A DNA stretch of 34,764 nucleotides from an uncultured Prevotellaceae bacterium (GTDB lineage Bacteria > Bacteroidota > Bacteroidia > Bacteroidales > Bacteroidaceae), in assembly GCA_946534585.1 (NCBI GenBank), contig CAMNCV010000103.1, forward strand, positions 1 through 34,764. Reading direction: 5' to 3'. A program made the position numbers and the translations under genes. Of the stretch, positions 1 to 8,766 are shown piece after piece. The notes below the pieces were generated by a model that saw nothing but the letters and a program-made list of their open reading frames with translations, did not search any database and was not told the origin of the DNA. The number at the start of each line of letters is the position of its first letter. Positions within the stretch are counted from its first letter, which is position 1.

Positions 1-1
1 C

Positions 2-484
2 ACCGTTTACCGCAATGATCAGTTTGAGCTTCCTATGCTTGAGAAGTTTGACAAGATTGTGCTGTCACCCGGACCAGGCATACCAAGCGAGGCCGGACTG
101 CTTCTTGACGTAATAAAAACCTACGCAGGCAAGAAACCTATCCTCGGCGTATGCCTCGGACACCAGGCTATAGGCGAGGCGTTCGGTGCAAAGCTTGAGA
201 ACCTATCCGACGTATTCCACGGCGTTGCCACCGAAGGCACGCAGTTTGGCACCGACCCAATCTTTGCCACACTACCGCAGCGCATCACCATGGGACGCTA
301 CCACTCATGGGTGGTAAGCAAGGACGACCTCCCAGCCTGCCTTGAAGTTACCGCCGAGAGCGACGAGGGACAGATAATGGCACTTCGCCACCGCGACTAT
401 GACATACACGGCATACAGTTCCATCCCGAGAGTGTGCTGACTCCCGATGGCAAGACGATGTTGAGAAACTGGATTAACAGTTGA
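2..484 (+). CDS. trpG: Anthranilate/aminodeoxychorismate synthase glutamine amidotransferase subunit (5' partial)
   Basis: Class I glutamine amidotransferase that releases ammonia from glutamine for the chorismate-using partner subunit (TrpE or PabB). The gene runs off the left edge: the frame is open from base 2 and reads TVYRNDQF before the first internal Met at 35, so 160 residues are visible and the N-terminus is missing. Visible motifs are the oxyanion-hole SPGPG, the nucleophile elbow GVCLGHQ with the catalytic Cys, and the C-terminal GIQFHPES carrying the catalytic His and Glu. TrpG and PabA cannot be told apart here; the usual downstream trpD is absent, so PabA or a dual-use subunit remains possible. 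Two sampled 60-base lines are about 55% GC, richer than most of the window. The stop lies 20 bases before the next start. Confidence 0.9.
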   Translation, partial: TVYRNDQFELPMLEKFDKIVLSPGPGIPSEAGLLLDVIKTYAGKKPILGVCLGHQAIGEAFGAKLENLSDVFHGVATEGTQFGTDPIFATLPQRITMGRYHSWVVSKDDLPACLEVTAESDEGQIMALRHRDYDIHGIQFHPESVLTPDGKTMLRNWINS

Positions 485-504
485 ACACAGAAAGCAGAAG
501 GAAT

Positions 505-1479
505 ATGAAGATAGTAGAACTTGACGGCTATGCTGCCAATCCTGGTGACATCTCATGGGCCCCATGGAGAAATATAACTGCGCCCGATGGTAGTAAATGC
601 GATTTTGTAGTGTATGATCGCACTGCACCAGAGTTAGTTATCGAACGAGCAATAGATGCCGACATTGTCATAACAAATAAGGTGGTTTTCACTGATAAAG
701 TTATGGCACAGTTACCGCATTTACGCTATATCGGAGTGTTGGCCACAGGCTACAACGTAGTAGATATAGAGGCAGCACACCGTCGTGGCATCACCGTAAC
801 CAACATACCAGCCTACAGCACCGCCTCGGTGGCGCAGCTTGCCATAGCACACCTGTTGCATATTACCAACAACATAGCCGCCCATGACGCCGCAGTGCAC
901 CAGGGACAGTGGTCGTCATGCCCCGACTTCTCGTTTACTGTCAGTCCGCAAATAGAACTTGAGAGCAAGGTTTTCGCCGTCATTGGTCTCGGCAATACAG
1001 GCATGGCTACTGCACGCATAGCATCTGCACTCGGCATGAAAATTCTTGCGTACACCTCAAAGGAGCAGTCGGCATTGCCTTCGTTTATCACCAAAGCTTC
1101 TTCATTGGAATATTTGTTTAGTGAGGCCGACGTGTTAAGCCTTCACTGCCCTCTGACCCCTGACACTCATCACATAGTCAATGCCCAGCGCCTTGCACTT
1201 ATGAAACCAACAGCGATAATCTTAAGCACCGCCCGCGGACCACTAATTGATGAACAGGCATTGGCCTATGCATTAAATAACGAACTATTATATGCTGCAG
1301 GAATTGACGTACTTACAGAAGAACCGCCCACGTCTGGTAGCCCACTATTAACAGCAAGGAACTGCCACATAACGCCACATATAGCTTGGGCTACACTTGC
1401 CGCCCGTCAAAGGTTAATGTACATAGCAATAGAAAATATCAAGGCTTTTATCTGTGGTAAACCACAAAATGAAGTTTAG
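505..1479 (+). CDS. D-2-hydroxyacid dehydrogenase (glycerate dehydrogenase / hydroxypyruvate reductase type)
   Basis: NAD(P)-dependent oxidoreductase of the D-isomer-specific 2-hydroxyacid dehydrogenase family, 324 residues. Visible: the Rossmann motif GLGNTG at 161-166, the substrate-binding Arg in STARGPLID (R244), the Asp/Glu of DVLTEEPP (E273) that pairs with the catalytic His, and that His in TPHIAWA (H292). The closest remembered relatives in Bacteroidota are annotated glycerate dehydrogenase (HprA), interconverting hydroxypyruvate and D-glycerate, but substrate cannot be fixed from sequence. The frame could open at a TTG at 481 that overlaps the previous stop. I chose the ATG at 505 because the homologous N-terminus (MKIVELDGY) starts there and a purine-rich AGAAGGA stands just before it. 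Confidence 0.88.
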   Translation: MKIVELDGYAANPGDISWAPWRNITAPDGSKCDFVVYDRTAPELVIERAIDADIVITNKVVFTDKVMAQLPHLRYIGVLATGYNVVDIEAAHRRGITVTNIPAYSTASVAQLAIAHLLHITNNIAAHDAAVHQGQWSSCPDFSFTVSPQIELESKVFAVIGLGNTGMATARIASALGMKILAYTSKEQSALPSFITKASSLEYLFSEADVLSLHCPLTPDTHHIVNAQRLALMKPTAIILSTARGPLIDEQALAYALNNELLYAAGIDVLTEEPPTSGSPLLTARNCHITPHIAWATLAARQRLMYIAIENIKAFICGKPQNEV

Positions 1480-1513
1480 AAGCTGGCACAAGAAAAAAAC
1501 AGATGGTAATTCT

Positions 1514-1544
1514 TTTGCAGAATCAATATTTTTTCGTACCTTTG
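1514..1544 (+). promoter_or_regulatory. Bacteroidota sigma-ABfr-type promoter for panD-coaBC
   Basis: TTTG at 1514-1517 matches the -33 element, and TACCTTTG at 1537-1544 matches the -7 consensus TAnnTTTG, with 19 bases between them. The predicted start of transcription is about 40 bases before the panD ATG. It marks the start of the transcription unit that runs into coaBC and probably beyond. Confidence 0.7.
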
Positions 1545-1587
1545 CATCTACAAATAAAAGAAGCACTTACAAAGCAAAAACTCAGAA

Positions 1588-1977
1588 ATGACAATAACAC
1601 TACTTAAAGGAAAAATCCACAGAGCTATAGTTACACAGGCAGAATTGGACTACATAGGTAGCATTACCATAGACGCAGCTTTACTAAAAGAGGCAGGTAT
1701 AATGGAATATGAACGCGTACAAGTTGCTGACGTAAACAATGGTAATCGCTTGGAAACTTATGTCATAGCTGGTGAAGAAAATTCAGGAGTGATATGCCTA
1801 AATGGCGCAGCTGCTGCATTGGTAGAAGTTGGTGACAAGGTTATAATAATGTCGTATGCAGATATGACGCCAGAAGAGGCACAAAAGCATAGACCGAATG
1901 TGGTATTTGTAGATGATAATAACCGCATACAGCGAACGGCACACTATGAAAAGCATGGAGAGTTAATCAACGCATAA
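1588..1977 (+). CDS. panD: Aspartate 1-decarboxylase
   Basis: Makes beta-alanine from L-aspartate, the precursor joined to pantoate in pantothenate and CoA synthesis. It belongs to the pyruvoyl-enzyme family: a proenzyme cleaves itself between Gly24 and Ser25, and Ser25 becomes the pyruvoyl group. Both residues are present in DYIGSITID, as are the N-terminal LLKGKIHRA (Lys9 and His11 at the active site) and LNGAAA, which resembles the Asn-Gly-Ala-Ala segment near residue 72 in characterised enzymes. At 129 residues it has normal length. It has its own promoter and precedes coaBC by 31 bases, a pairing that fits one pathway. Confidence 0.95.
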   Translation: MTITLLKGKIHRAIVTQAELDYIGSITIDAALLKEAGIMEYERVQVADVNNGNRLETYVIAGEENSGVICLNGAAAALVEVGDKVIIMSYADMTPEEAQKHRPNVVFVDDNNRIQRTAHYEKHGELINA

Positions 1978-2008
1978 TAATAATACGTAATTCATAATAA
2001 GTAATCGA

Positions 2009-3199
2009 GTGCTTACAGGAAAGACCATAATACTTGGAGTAACTGGCAGCATTGCAGCCTATAAAACTGCAATGCTGGCTTCTGCTTTAATAAAGCAGCA
2101 CGCTGATGTACACGTGCTGATGACTGAAAATGCAACGAAATTCATTACGCCATTGACATTTGAAACACTAACAGGAAACAAATGTGTGGTAGATACTTTC
2201 GACCGCAACTTTTCCTTCGATGTAAAACACGTATCACTTGCAAAAAAGGCAGATCTCGTACTTATAGCTCCATGCTCTGCAAATGTAATTGGCAAACTTT
2301 CCAACGGAATATGTGATGATATACTCACCACAACACTGATGGCAACAAAAGCTACAAGGATTATAGCACCAGCTATGAATACTGGTATGTGGGAGAATCC
2401 AATTATGCAAGATAATCTAAAGCGATTACAAGCGTATGATTACCACATTATAACGCCAGCCACAGGTCGATTGGCTTGCGGTGACACAGGAATGGGGAAA
2501 ATGCCAGAGCCTGACACTTTACTTGAGCACATTTTACTGCATATCGCCAAAGACAAAGATTTGAAGGGGAAACGTATTCTTGTATCAGCAGGTCCTACGC
2601 AAGAAGCCATAGACCCTGTAAGATATATCACCAACCACTCATCAGGCAAAATGGGGTATGCCATTGCAAAAATGGCAGCAATGCGCGGTGCAGAAGTCTC
2701 TTTAATAAGTGGTTCGGTAAACATAAATCCTTTTACAGGAGTTTGCGTAGTACACGTGAAAAGTGCGCAAGACATGTATGACGCTGTAAAAAAAGGTGCA
2801 GCCAACTCCGACATTATAATCATGTGTAGTGCCGTAGCTGATTATACTCCAAAGACTTATTACGATCAGAAGGTAAAGAAAAATGATTCAGATCTGAGCA
2901 TACCGCTCAAACGCACACAGGACATACTAAAGTATCTCGGTGAGCACAAACAGGAAGGACAGCTAATAATTGGTTTCTCTATGGAAACAGAAAATCTGTT
3001 AGAAAACTCCAGACAGAAACTTACAAAGAAAAATGCTGACATGATTTGTGCGAACTCAATTAACGAGGGGAAAACAGGTTTTGCCGTCAACACCAATCAG
3101 GTAACGCTGATAACGCCCACTGAAGTACACGAATTACCTCTCTGCACAAAAGACGATACTGCCAACATGATACTTGACAAAATAAAAGAATTGAAATGA
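2009..3199 (+). CDS. coaBC: Bifunctional phosphopantothenoylcysteine decarboxylase / phosphopantothenate-cysteine ligase
   Basis: Carries out two consecutive steps of CoA synthesis. The N-terminal CoaC flavoprotein domain (about 1-185) shows the glycine-rich VTGSIAAYK, the catalytic His in VKHVSLAKKAD (H74), the PAMN motif (121-124) and the flexible-flap Cys in ACGDTGMGKM (C157). The C-terminal CoaB ligase domain (about 187-396) shows SAGPTQEAIDPVRYITN, SSGKMGYA and the conserved Lys-rich KVKKND. At 396 residues it is full length. The start is GTG at 2009: it gives the standard N-terminus, with no clear ribosome-binding site. The stop overlaps the next start as ATGA at 3196-3199, which suggests translational coupling to an unrelated secreted enzyme. 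Confidence 0.95.
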   Translation: MLTGKTIILGVTGSIAAYKTAMLASALIKQHADVHVLMTENATKFITPLTFETLTGNKCVVDTFDRNFSFDVKHVSLAKKADLVLIAPCSANVIGKLSNGICDDILTTTLMATKATRIIAPAMNTGMWENPIMQDNLKRLQAYDYHIITPATGRLACGDTGMGKMPEPDTLLEHILLHIAKDKDLKGKRILVSAGPTQEAIDPVRYITNHSSGKMGYAIAKMAAMRGAEVSLISGSVNINPFTGVCVVHVKSAQDMYDAVKKGAANSDIIIMCSAVADYTPKTYYDQKVKKNDSDLSIPLKRTQDILKYLGEHKQEGQLIIGFSMETENLLENSRQKLTKKNADMICANSINEGKTGFAVNTNQVTLITPTEVHELPLCTKDDTANMILDKIKELK

Positions 3200-4788
3200 A
3201 GATATTTATACAAACAGTTCTACTGTTAATAACAACGCTAACTATACAAGCAGACGACTTCGCTCTCGGCGCAGACATCAGTTGGTCAACAGAGATGGAA
3301 AGTCGCGGTCTGAAAGTATATAATTATAAAGGTGAAGAGCGAGAAGCTACTGCACTTATGAAAGAAATGGGGCTTTCTGCAGTCAGACTGCGCGTTTGGG
3401 TTGACCCACAGGAACATGGTGGTTGGTGCAACAAAGAAGACGTGGTGAAGAAAGCCTTGAGAGCCAAGGAGCTTGGCATGGACATTATGATTGATTTCCA
3501 CTACAGCGATTGGTGGGCTGATCCTGCACACCAAACTCTGCCTAAAGCATGGGCTAAACACAAATATAAGCAACTACTAACCGATGTAACATTACATACT
3601 AAAGACGTACTGCAATCTCTTAAAGAGAATAATATAACTATCAGATGGGTACAGGTAGGTAATGAGACCTCTGATGGCTTCATGTGGCCAGCAGGACAAC
3701 TCAGTGCCAATCCTAAACAATATGCAGGGCTATTCAAAGCCGGATACGATGCGGTAAAAGAAGTAATGCCTGAGACAAAGGTGATTGTTCACCTTGATAA
3801 TGGTTACGATAACGAATTATATAATCGCAATCTTGATGCACTACGTGAAGGAGGTGCTCAGTGGGATATAATTGGAATGTCACTATATCCATATTGGGCA
3901 AAAGATAAAGGATATAGCAATTCTGCAGCAAGACTGTTTCTGGAGTGTCTAAGTAACATAAAAATGCTGACAAAGAAATATGACACCGATGTAATGATAG
4001 TAGAAACAGGCTTTGAGGTAAATGAAAAAGAGCCATGGGTCATGGAGAGCGGACGTACACAACTAACGAGGCTCATTGACTTAATGCGCACAAAGACTGA
4101 AGGGCGCTGTCGCGGTGTATTCTATTGGGAACCTACTTGTAAACCCTCCCAATATAAACTCGGAGCTTTTTCAGAAGAAGGGTTGCCAACATCTATCATG
4201 AGAGCTTTTACACAAGCTGCATTTAACAATAATGAGTTTGTGCTGAACAACTACGATCGAAAGTTGGTTAAAATTAAAACTAATGTGGGTGATATTATTG
4301 TAGAATTGTATAATGACACACCACTACATCGTGACAATTTCCTAAAACTTGCTGAAACGGGAAAACTAAATGGAACGTTGTTTCATAGAGTCTTACCCAA
4401 TTTCATGATACAGGGAGGGGACACGGGCGACGACGCAGGACTTATCAGTGCAGAAATAATGCCTCAAAAACATTTCCACAAACGTGGAGCATTATGCGCA
4501 GCACGTGCAGACGACAATGTAAACCCTGAACGTAAATCTAATGGCACACAATTCTATATAACATGGGGAAAATGGCCGACCGCTCGTCGCGCAGGCTCAG
4601 ACGTAGAGCCATTACCATATTATATAGAAGAACAACAATCTGGCGTTCCATATCTTGACGGAGAATACACCGTATTCGGCGAAGTGTTTGCAGGACTTGA
4701 CGTAGTAGAAAAAATACAACATGCAAAAACAGACCAGAATGGGAAGCCAACTGAAGATATAAAAATCATAGAAGTAAAAACATTATAA
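3196..4788 (+). CDS. Exported GH53 endo-beta-1,4-galactanase fused to a cyclophilin-type peptidyl-prolyl isomerase
   Basis: A 530-residue two-domain protein. Residues 1-19 look like a signal peptide (hydrophobic VLLLITTLTIQA, then ADD). Residues about 22-343 form a GH53 galactanase, which cuts beta-1,4-galactan of type I arabinogalactan: the acid/base Glu is in VQVGNE (E157), the nucleophile in MIVETGF (E270), and the barrel end GVFYWEP is present. Residues about 355-530 form a complete cyclophilin domain with FHRVLPNFMIQGGD (R398, F403, M404, Q406) and NGTQFYI. The equivalents of human CypA W121 and H126 are both Tyr (YLDGEY). The join is a short Asn-rich linker (FNNNEFVLNNYDRK), and the frame is open throughout, so this is not an obvious frameshift artefact. 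I do not recall this pairing as usual. The start overlaps the coaBC stop. Confidence 0.88.
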   Translation: MKIFIQTVLLLITTLTIQADDFALGADISWSTEMESRGLKVYNYKGEEREATALMKEMGLSAVRLRVWVDPQEHGGWCNKEDVVKKALRAKELGMDIMIDFHYSDWWADPAHQTLPKAWAKHKYKQLLTDVTLHTKDVLQSLKENNITIRWVQVGNETSDGFMWPAGQLSANPKQYAGLFKAGYDAVKEVMPETKVIVHLDNGYDNELYNRNLDALREGGAQWDIIGMSLYPYWAKDKGYSNSAARLFLECLSNIKMLTKKYDTDVMIVETGFEVNEKEPWVMESGRTQLTRLIDLMRTKTEGRCRGVFYWEPTCKPSQYKLGAFSEEGLPTSIMRAFTQAAFNNNEFVLNNYDRKLVKIKTNVGDIIVELYNDTPLHRDNFLKLAETGKLNGTLFHRVLPNFMIQGGDTGDDAGLISAEIMPQKHFHKRGALCAARADDNVNPERKSNGTQFYITWGKWPTARRAGSDVEPLPYYIEEQQSGVPYLDGEYTVFGEVFAGLDVVEKIQHAKTDQNGKPTEDIKIIEVKTL

Positions 4789-4792
4789 TACA

Positions 4793-5077
4793 ATGTACTT
4801 TTCAGGACTAATCATAGCGATAGCCACATTCTTTATTATAGGTATCTTTCATCCAGTAGTAATAAAAACTGAATATTATTTCGGCATAAAGCCATGGTGG
4901 ATATTTCTGATATGCGGACTATGCTTTATCTGCATATCATTGTTTATTACGAATTGCATACTCAGTGCCACACTTGGCGTATTGGGATGTTCCTGCCTAT
5001 GGAGCATACTTGAATTATTCGAACAGAAAAAGCGTGTTGAACGCGGATGGTTTCCTAAAAATCCTAACAGAGCATAG
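4793..5077 (+). CDS. DUF4491 family membrane protein
   Basis: A 94-residue protein with three hydrophobic stretches (about 2-25, 35-55, 56-72) and a charged C-terminal tail ending ELFEQKKRVERGWFPKNPNR. I recognise this layout and tail from the DUF4491 family, found almost only in Bacteroidota. No function is established. It begins 4 bases after the GH53-cyclophilin stop and ends 9 bases before the next gene, so it sits inside the same run of genes. Confidence 0.85.
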   Translation: MYFSGLIIAIATFFIIGIFHPVVIKTEYYFGIKPWWIFLICGLCFICISLFITNCILSATLGVLGCSCLWSILELFEQKKRVERGWFPKNPNRA

Positions 5078-5086
5078 GTTTAATCC

Positions 5087-6658
5087 ATGATTAAAGAAAT
5101 AAACATTAGAGTTCTGCCCGTAGTGGCATACAACGAGGAAAGCATAAAGAAGTTTATCTGTGACGATAATGGTTTAGACTTCCATAAAATAAACCACATA
5201 CGCATACTGAAACGAAGCATTGATGCACGTCAGCGACAAATATACGTAAACCTTACCGTAAGAGTTTACATAAACGAAATACCGACAGATGATGTTTTCA
5301 CTACTATTAAGTATCCAGATGTAAGTAATAGTCAACAAGTAATAGTTGTAGGAGAAGGACCATGTGGTCTTTTTGCCGCACTCAAACTGATAGAACTCGG
5401 TGTACGGCCTATTATTCTTGAGCGTGGGAAGAATGTTAGGGAAAGAAAAAAAGATCTTGCAAAGATAAAACAAGAGCAAAAGGTTGACAGTGAATCAAAC
5501 TATTGCTTTGGCGAAGGCGGTGCAGGTGCATATTCCGACGGCAAACTATATACGCGAAGCAAAAAACGCGGCAATGTTGACAGGATACTCAACATCTTCT
5601 GTCAATTTGGTGCTTCTACAAACATACTTACCGATGCTCATCCACATATCGGTACAGACAAATTGCCTGCTGTTATAGAAAATATGCGCAATCAAATTAT
5701 CAAGAGTGGCGGAGAGGTGCATTTTGAAACCAAGATGACAAGACTCTTGATTTCTAATAACAAATGTGAAGGCGTAGAAGCCATAAGCAATGGAAAACAC
5801 GAAGAATATCACGGTTCTGTAATTTTAGCAACAGGTCACAGCGCACGTGATATATATCGTTATCTATCTGAGACTAATATAACTATAGAACCCAAAGGAA
5901 TAGCCGTAGGAGTAAGACTGGAGCATCCATCACAGCTTATTGACCAGATACAATACCACAACAGAGAAGGACGCGGCAAATATCTTCCAGCCGCAGAATA
6001 CTCTTTTGTGACGCAAGTAAACGGACGTGGCGTTTACTCATTCTGTATGTGTCCCGGCGGCTTTATCATTCCTGCAGCAACAGACAAAGAGCAGATTGTT
6101 GTCAATGGTATGTCACCCAGTAATCGAGGTGGTAAATGGAGCAATTCTGGCATGGTTGTTGAAGTTAGGCCAGAGGATGTCACAGACGATGGTGGCGCAC
6201 TCAAGATGATGAAATATCAGGAACATTTGGAAAAACTATGCTGGCAACAAGGCAACATGAAGCAGACAGCACCAGCCCAACGCATGAGTGACTTCGTCAA
6301 GGGGAAATTAAGCTACGACCTGCCTAATACGAGCTATGCTCCAGGAACTGTATCTTCCCCACTCCACTTTTGGATGCCAACAGAAATAGCAACGCGCTTA
6401 CAACGAGGTTTTGAATATTTCGGCAAGCAACGACGCGGTTTCCTTACAAATGAAGCACTGATGATAGGTGTGGAGACGCGAACCTCTGCACCAGTAAGAA
6501 TAACAAGAAATGCAGATAACCTGCAACACATAAGCATCGAGGGACTATTTCCCGCAGGCGAAGGAGCAGGATATGCTGGTGGCATAGTGTCAGCAGGCAT
6601 TGACGGAGAGAGAGTAGCAGAAATGGTGGTTCAGTATGTTGGCACGACTTTTGCATAG
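5087..6658 (+). CDS. COG2509-type FAD-dependent dehydrogenase
   Basis: A 523-residue flavoprotein of the family annotated as uncharacterised FAD-dependent dehydrogenase (COG2509), widespread in Bacteroidota and Firmicutes. The N-terminal 80 residues form a small alpha/beta domain (IRVLPVVAYNEE to DVFTTIKYP). The FAD dinucleotide fold follows: VVGEGPCGLFAALKL (glycines at 89-94) and the acidic end in IILERG. Family-typical FGEGGAGAYSDGKLYTR follows, and the C-terminal FAD contact is GLFPAGEGAGYAGGI. The substrate is unknown. It starts 9 bases after DUF4491 and ends 41 bases before htpG. Confidence 0.88.
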   Translation: MIKEINIRVLPVVAYNEESIKKFICDDNGLDFHKINHIRILKRSIDARQRQIYVNLTVRVYINEIPTDDVFTTIKYPDVSNSQQVIVVGEGPCGLFAALKLIELGVRPIILERGKNVRERKKDLAKIKQEQKVDSESNYCFGEGGAGAYSDGKLYTRSKKRGNVDRILNIFCQFGASTNILTDAHPHIGTDKLPAVIENMRNQIIKSGGEVHFETKMTRLLISNNKCEGVEAISNGKHEEYHGSVILATGHSARDIYRYLSETNITIEPKGIAVGVRLEHPSQLIDQIQYHNREGRGKYLPAAEYSFVTQVNGRGVYSFCMCPGGFIIPAATDKEQIVVNGMSPSNRGGKWSNSGMVVEVRPEDVTDDGGALKMMKYQEHLEKLCWQQGNMKQTAPAQRMSDFVKGKLSYDLPNTSYAPGTVSSPLHFWMPTEIATRLQRGFEYFGKQRRGFLTNEALMIGVETRTSAPVRITRNADNLQHISIEGLFPAGEGAGYAGGIVSAGIDGERVAEMVVQYVGTTFA

Positions 6659-6699
6659 CACCATGCCGAAATACTTAATCAAAAAACAAACAAATAAAA

Positions 6700-8760
6700 A
6701 TGGCAAAAGGAAATATTGGGGTTACTACCGAGAACATCTTCCCCGTAATAAAAAAGTTTCTCTATTCTGATCACGAGATATTCTTGCGTGAAATTGTCAG
6801 CAATGCTGTTGACGCTACACAGAAGTTGAAGACCCTTGCTGAAAAAGGGGATTTTAAAGGAGAAATGGGTGATACGAGTGTGCGTATCAGTCTTGACAAG
6901 GAAGCAGGCACTCTTACTATCTCTGACCATGGAATAGGAATGACTGAAGAAGAAATCGAACGCTATATCAATCAAATAGCATTCTCTGGTGTGACAGATT
7001 TCCTTGACAAATATAAAGATAATGCCAATGCCATCATTGGTCACTTCGGTCTTGGTTTCTACTCTTCATTTATGGTATCTGACAAGGTTGACATAATCAC
7101 CAAGTCATATAAAGATGGGGCACAGGCAGTGAAATGGTCATGCGATGGTAGCCCTGAATATGAAATAGAGACTATAGAGAAAGAGGAGCGCGGCTCAGAT
7201 ATCGTACTCCACATCAGCGACGACTGCAAGGAATTCCTTGAGCAGCAAAAGATTACTGAATTGCTCAACAAGTACTGCAAGTTCATGGCAGTCAACGTTG
7301 TATTCGGCAAGAAACAGGAATGGTCAAAGGATGAAAACAAGATGGTTGACACAGCAGAAGATAACGTAATCAACAACGTAGAGCCGCTGTGGACAAAGAC
7401 ACCGTCAACACTGAAAGACGAAGACTACAAGTCTTTCTATCGCACTCTGTACCCAATGCAAGACGAACCATTGTTCTGGATACACCTAAATGTTGACTTC
7501 CCATTCCATCTCACAGGCGTGCTATACTTCCCACGCATACAGTCAAACATAGATCTGCAGCGTAACAAAATACAGCTTTACTGCAACCAAGTATATGTTA
7601 CTGATCAAGTAGAAGGTATCGTACCAGACTTCCTGACATTGCTCCACGGCGTAATTGATTCACCTGATATTCCATTGAATGTCAGCCGTTCTTATCTGCA
7701 GAGCGACCAAAACGTAAAGAAGATTGCCACATATATAACAAAGAAAGTAGCCGACCGTCTCAACAGTATATTCAAAACTGACAGAAAAGACTATGAGGCT
7801 AAATGGGATGACTTAAAAGTCTTTATCAACTACGGTATGCTCACCGATGAGTCATTCTACGACCGTGCAAAAGACTTTGCATTGTTTAAAGACACTGAGG
7901 GCAAATATTACACCTATGAAGAGTATAAGACTCTGATTAAAGAACAGCAAACTGACAAAGACGGCACCCTTGTTTATCTTTATGCTAACGATAAGGACGA
8001 GCAATATACATACATCGAAGCAGCAAAGGCGAAAGGCTATTCTGTATTGATGTTTGACGGACAACTTGACACTCCAACTGTAGGTTTGTTTGAACAAAAG
8101 TTTGAGAAATCACGCTTCACACGTGTTGACGGCGATATCATTGACCGCCTGATACCTAAGGAGGATGCTAAGAAGATAGATATGAGCGATGAAGACAGTG
8201 CCAATCTGTCAGCTATATTCAACTCCCAGATGCCTCAAATTGAAAAAGCTCATTTCAATGTAGAGGTTCAAGCACTTGGTGCAGAGCAGATGCCTGCAGT
8301 ATTTACACAAAGTGAATATATGCGTCGCATGAAAGATATGTCGCGTTATCAGAGCGGCATGGCATTCTACGGACAGATGCCAGACACCTACACATTGGTG
8401 CTTAACAGTGACAATGAAATCGTAAAATCTATCCTTACTGATGCCAATGCCTCTACTACCGAGGCTCTCAAACCTATCTTGGCAGAGATACGTAGTCTGA
8501 AAGCACAAGAACAAGTACTCGAAAACGAGAAGAAGGACAAGAAACCAGAAGATATTACCGATGAAGAAAAGAAACAATTGGATGACACTCGCAAGAGCAT
8601 CAGCGAGCAAGAGACTAAGAAATCAGAGGTTATCTCATCGTATGCAGCTGCCAACGACAAGGTACACCAGATAATAGACCTTGCACTTCTGCAGAATGGT
8701 ATGCTTAAAGGTGAAGCCCTTGACAAGTTCCTGAAACGTTCGGCAAGTCTGTTGAAGTAA
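6700..8760 (+). CDS. htpG: HtpG, bacterial Hsp90 chaperone
   Basis: Cytosolic ATP-dependent chaperone of 686 residues. The N-terminal GHKL ATPase domain shows EIVSNAVDAT (catalytic Glu31, Asn35), DHGIGM, and the lid GHFGLGFYSSFMV. The middle domain has the NVSRSYLQ catalytic-loop Arg region (around 330), and the C-terminal dimerisation domain ends LDKFLKRSASLLK. A charged Lys/Glu/Asp-rich segment (about 605-650, with KKDKKPEDITDEEKK) lies in the C-terminal part; such inserts are familiar in Bacteroidota HtpG. No heat-shock element or convincing promoter was seen in the 41 bases upstream, so it may be transcribed with the flavoprotein gene. A DUF5103 gene follows after 6 bases. Confidence 0.97.
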   Translation: MAKGNIGVTTENIFPVIKKFLYSDHEIFLREIVSNAVDATQKLKTLAEKGDFKGEMGDTSVRISLDKEAGTLTISDHGIGMTEEEIERYINQIAFSGVTDFLDKYKDNANAIIGHFGLGFYSSFMVSDKVDIITKSYKDGAQAVKWSCDGSPEYEIETIEKEERGSDIVLHISDDCKEFLEQQKITELLNKYCKFMAVNVVFGKKQEWSKDENKMVDTAEDNVINNVEPLWTKTPSTLKDEDYKSFYRTLYPMQDEPLFWIHLNVDFPFHLTGVLYFPRIQSNIDLQRNKIQLYCNQVYVTDQVEGIVPDFLTLLHGVIDSPDIPLNVSRSYLQSDQNVKKIATYITKKVADRLNSIFKTDRKDYEAKWDDLKVFINYGMLTDESFYDRAKDFALFKDTEGKYYTYEEYKTLIKEQQTDKDGTLVYLYANDKDEQYTYIEAAKAKGYSVLMFDGQLDTPTVGLFEQKFEKSRFTRVDGDIIDRLIPKEDAKKIDMSDEDSANLSAIFNSQMPQIEKAHFNVEVQALGAEQMPAVFTQSEYMRRMKDMSRYQSGMAFYGQMPDTYTLVLNSDNEIVKSILTDANASTTEALKPILAEIRSLKAQEQVLENEKKDKKPEDITDEEKKQLDDTRKSISEQETKKSEVISSYAAANDKVHQIIDLALLQNGMLKGEALDKFLKRSASLLK

Positions 8761-8766
8761 GGGATA

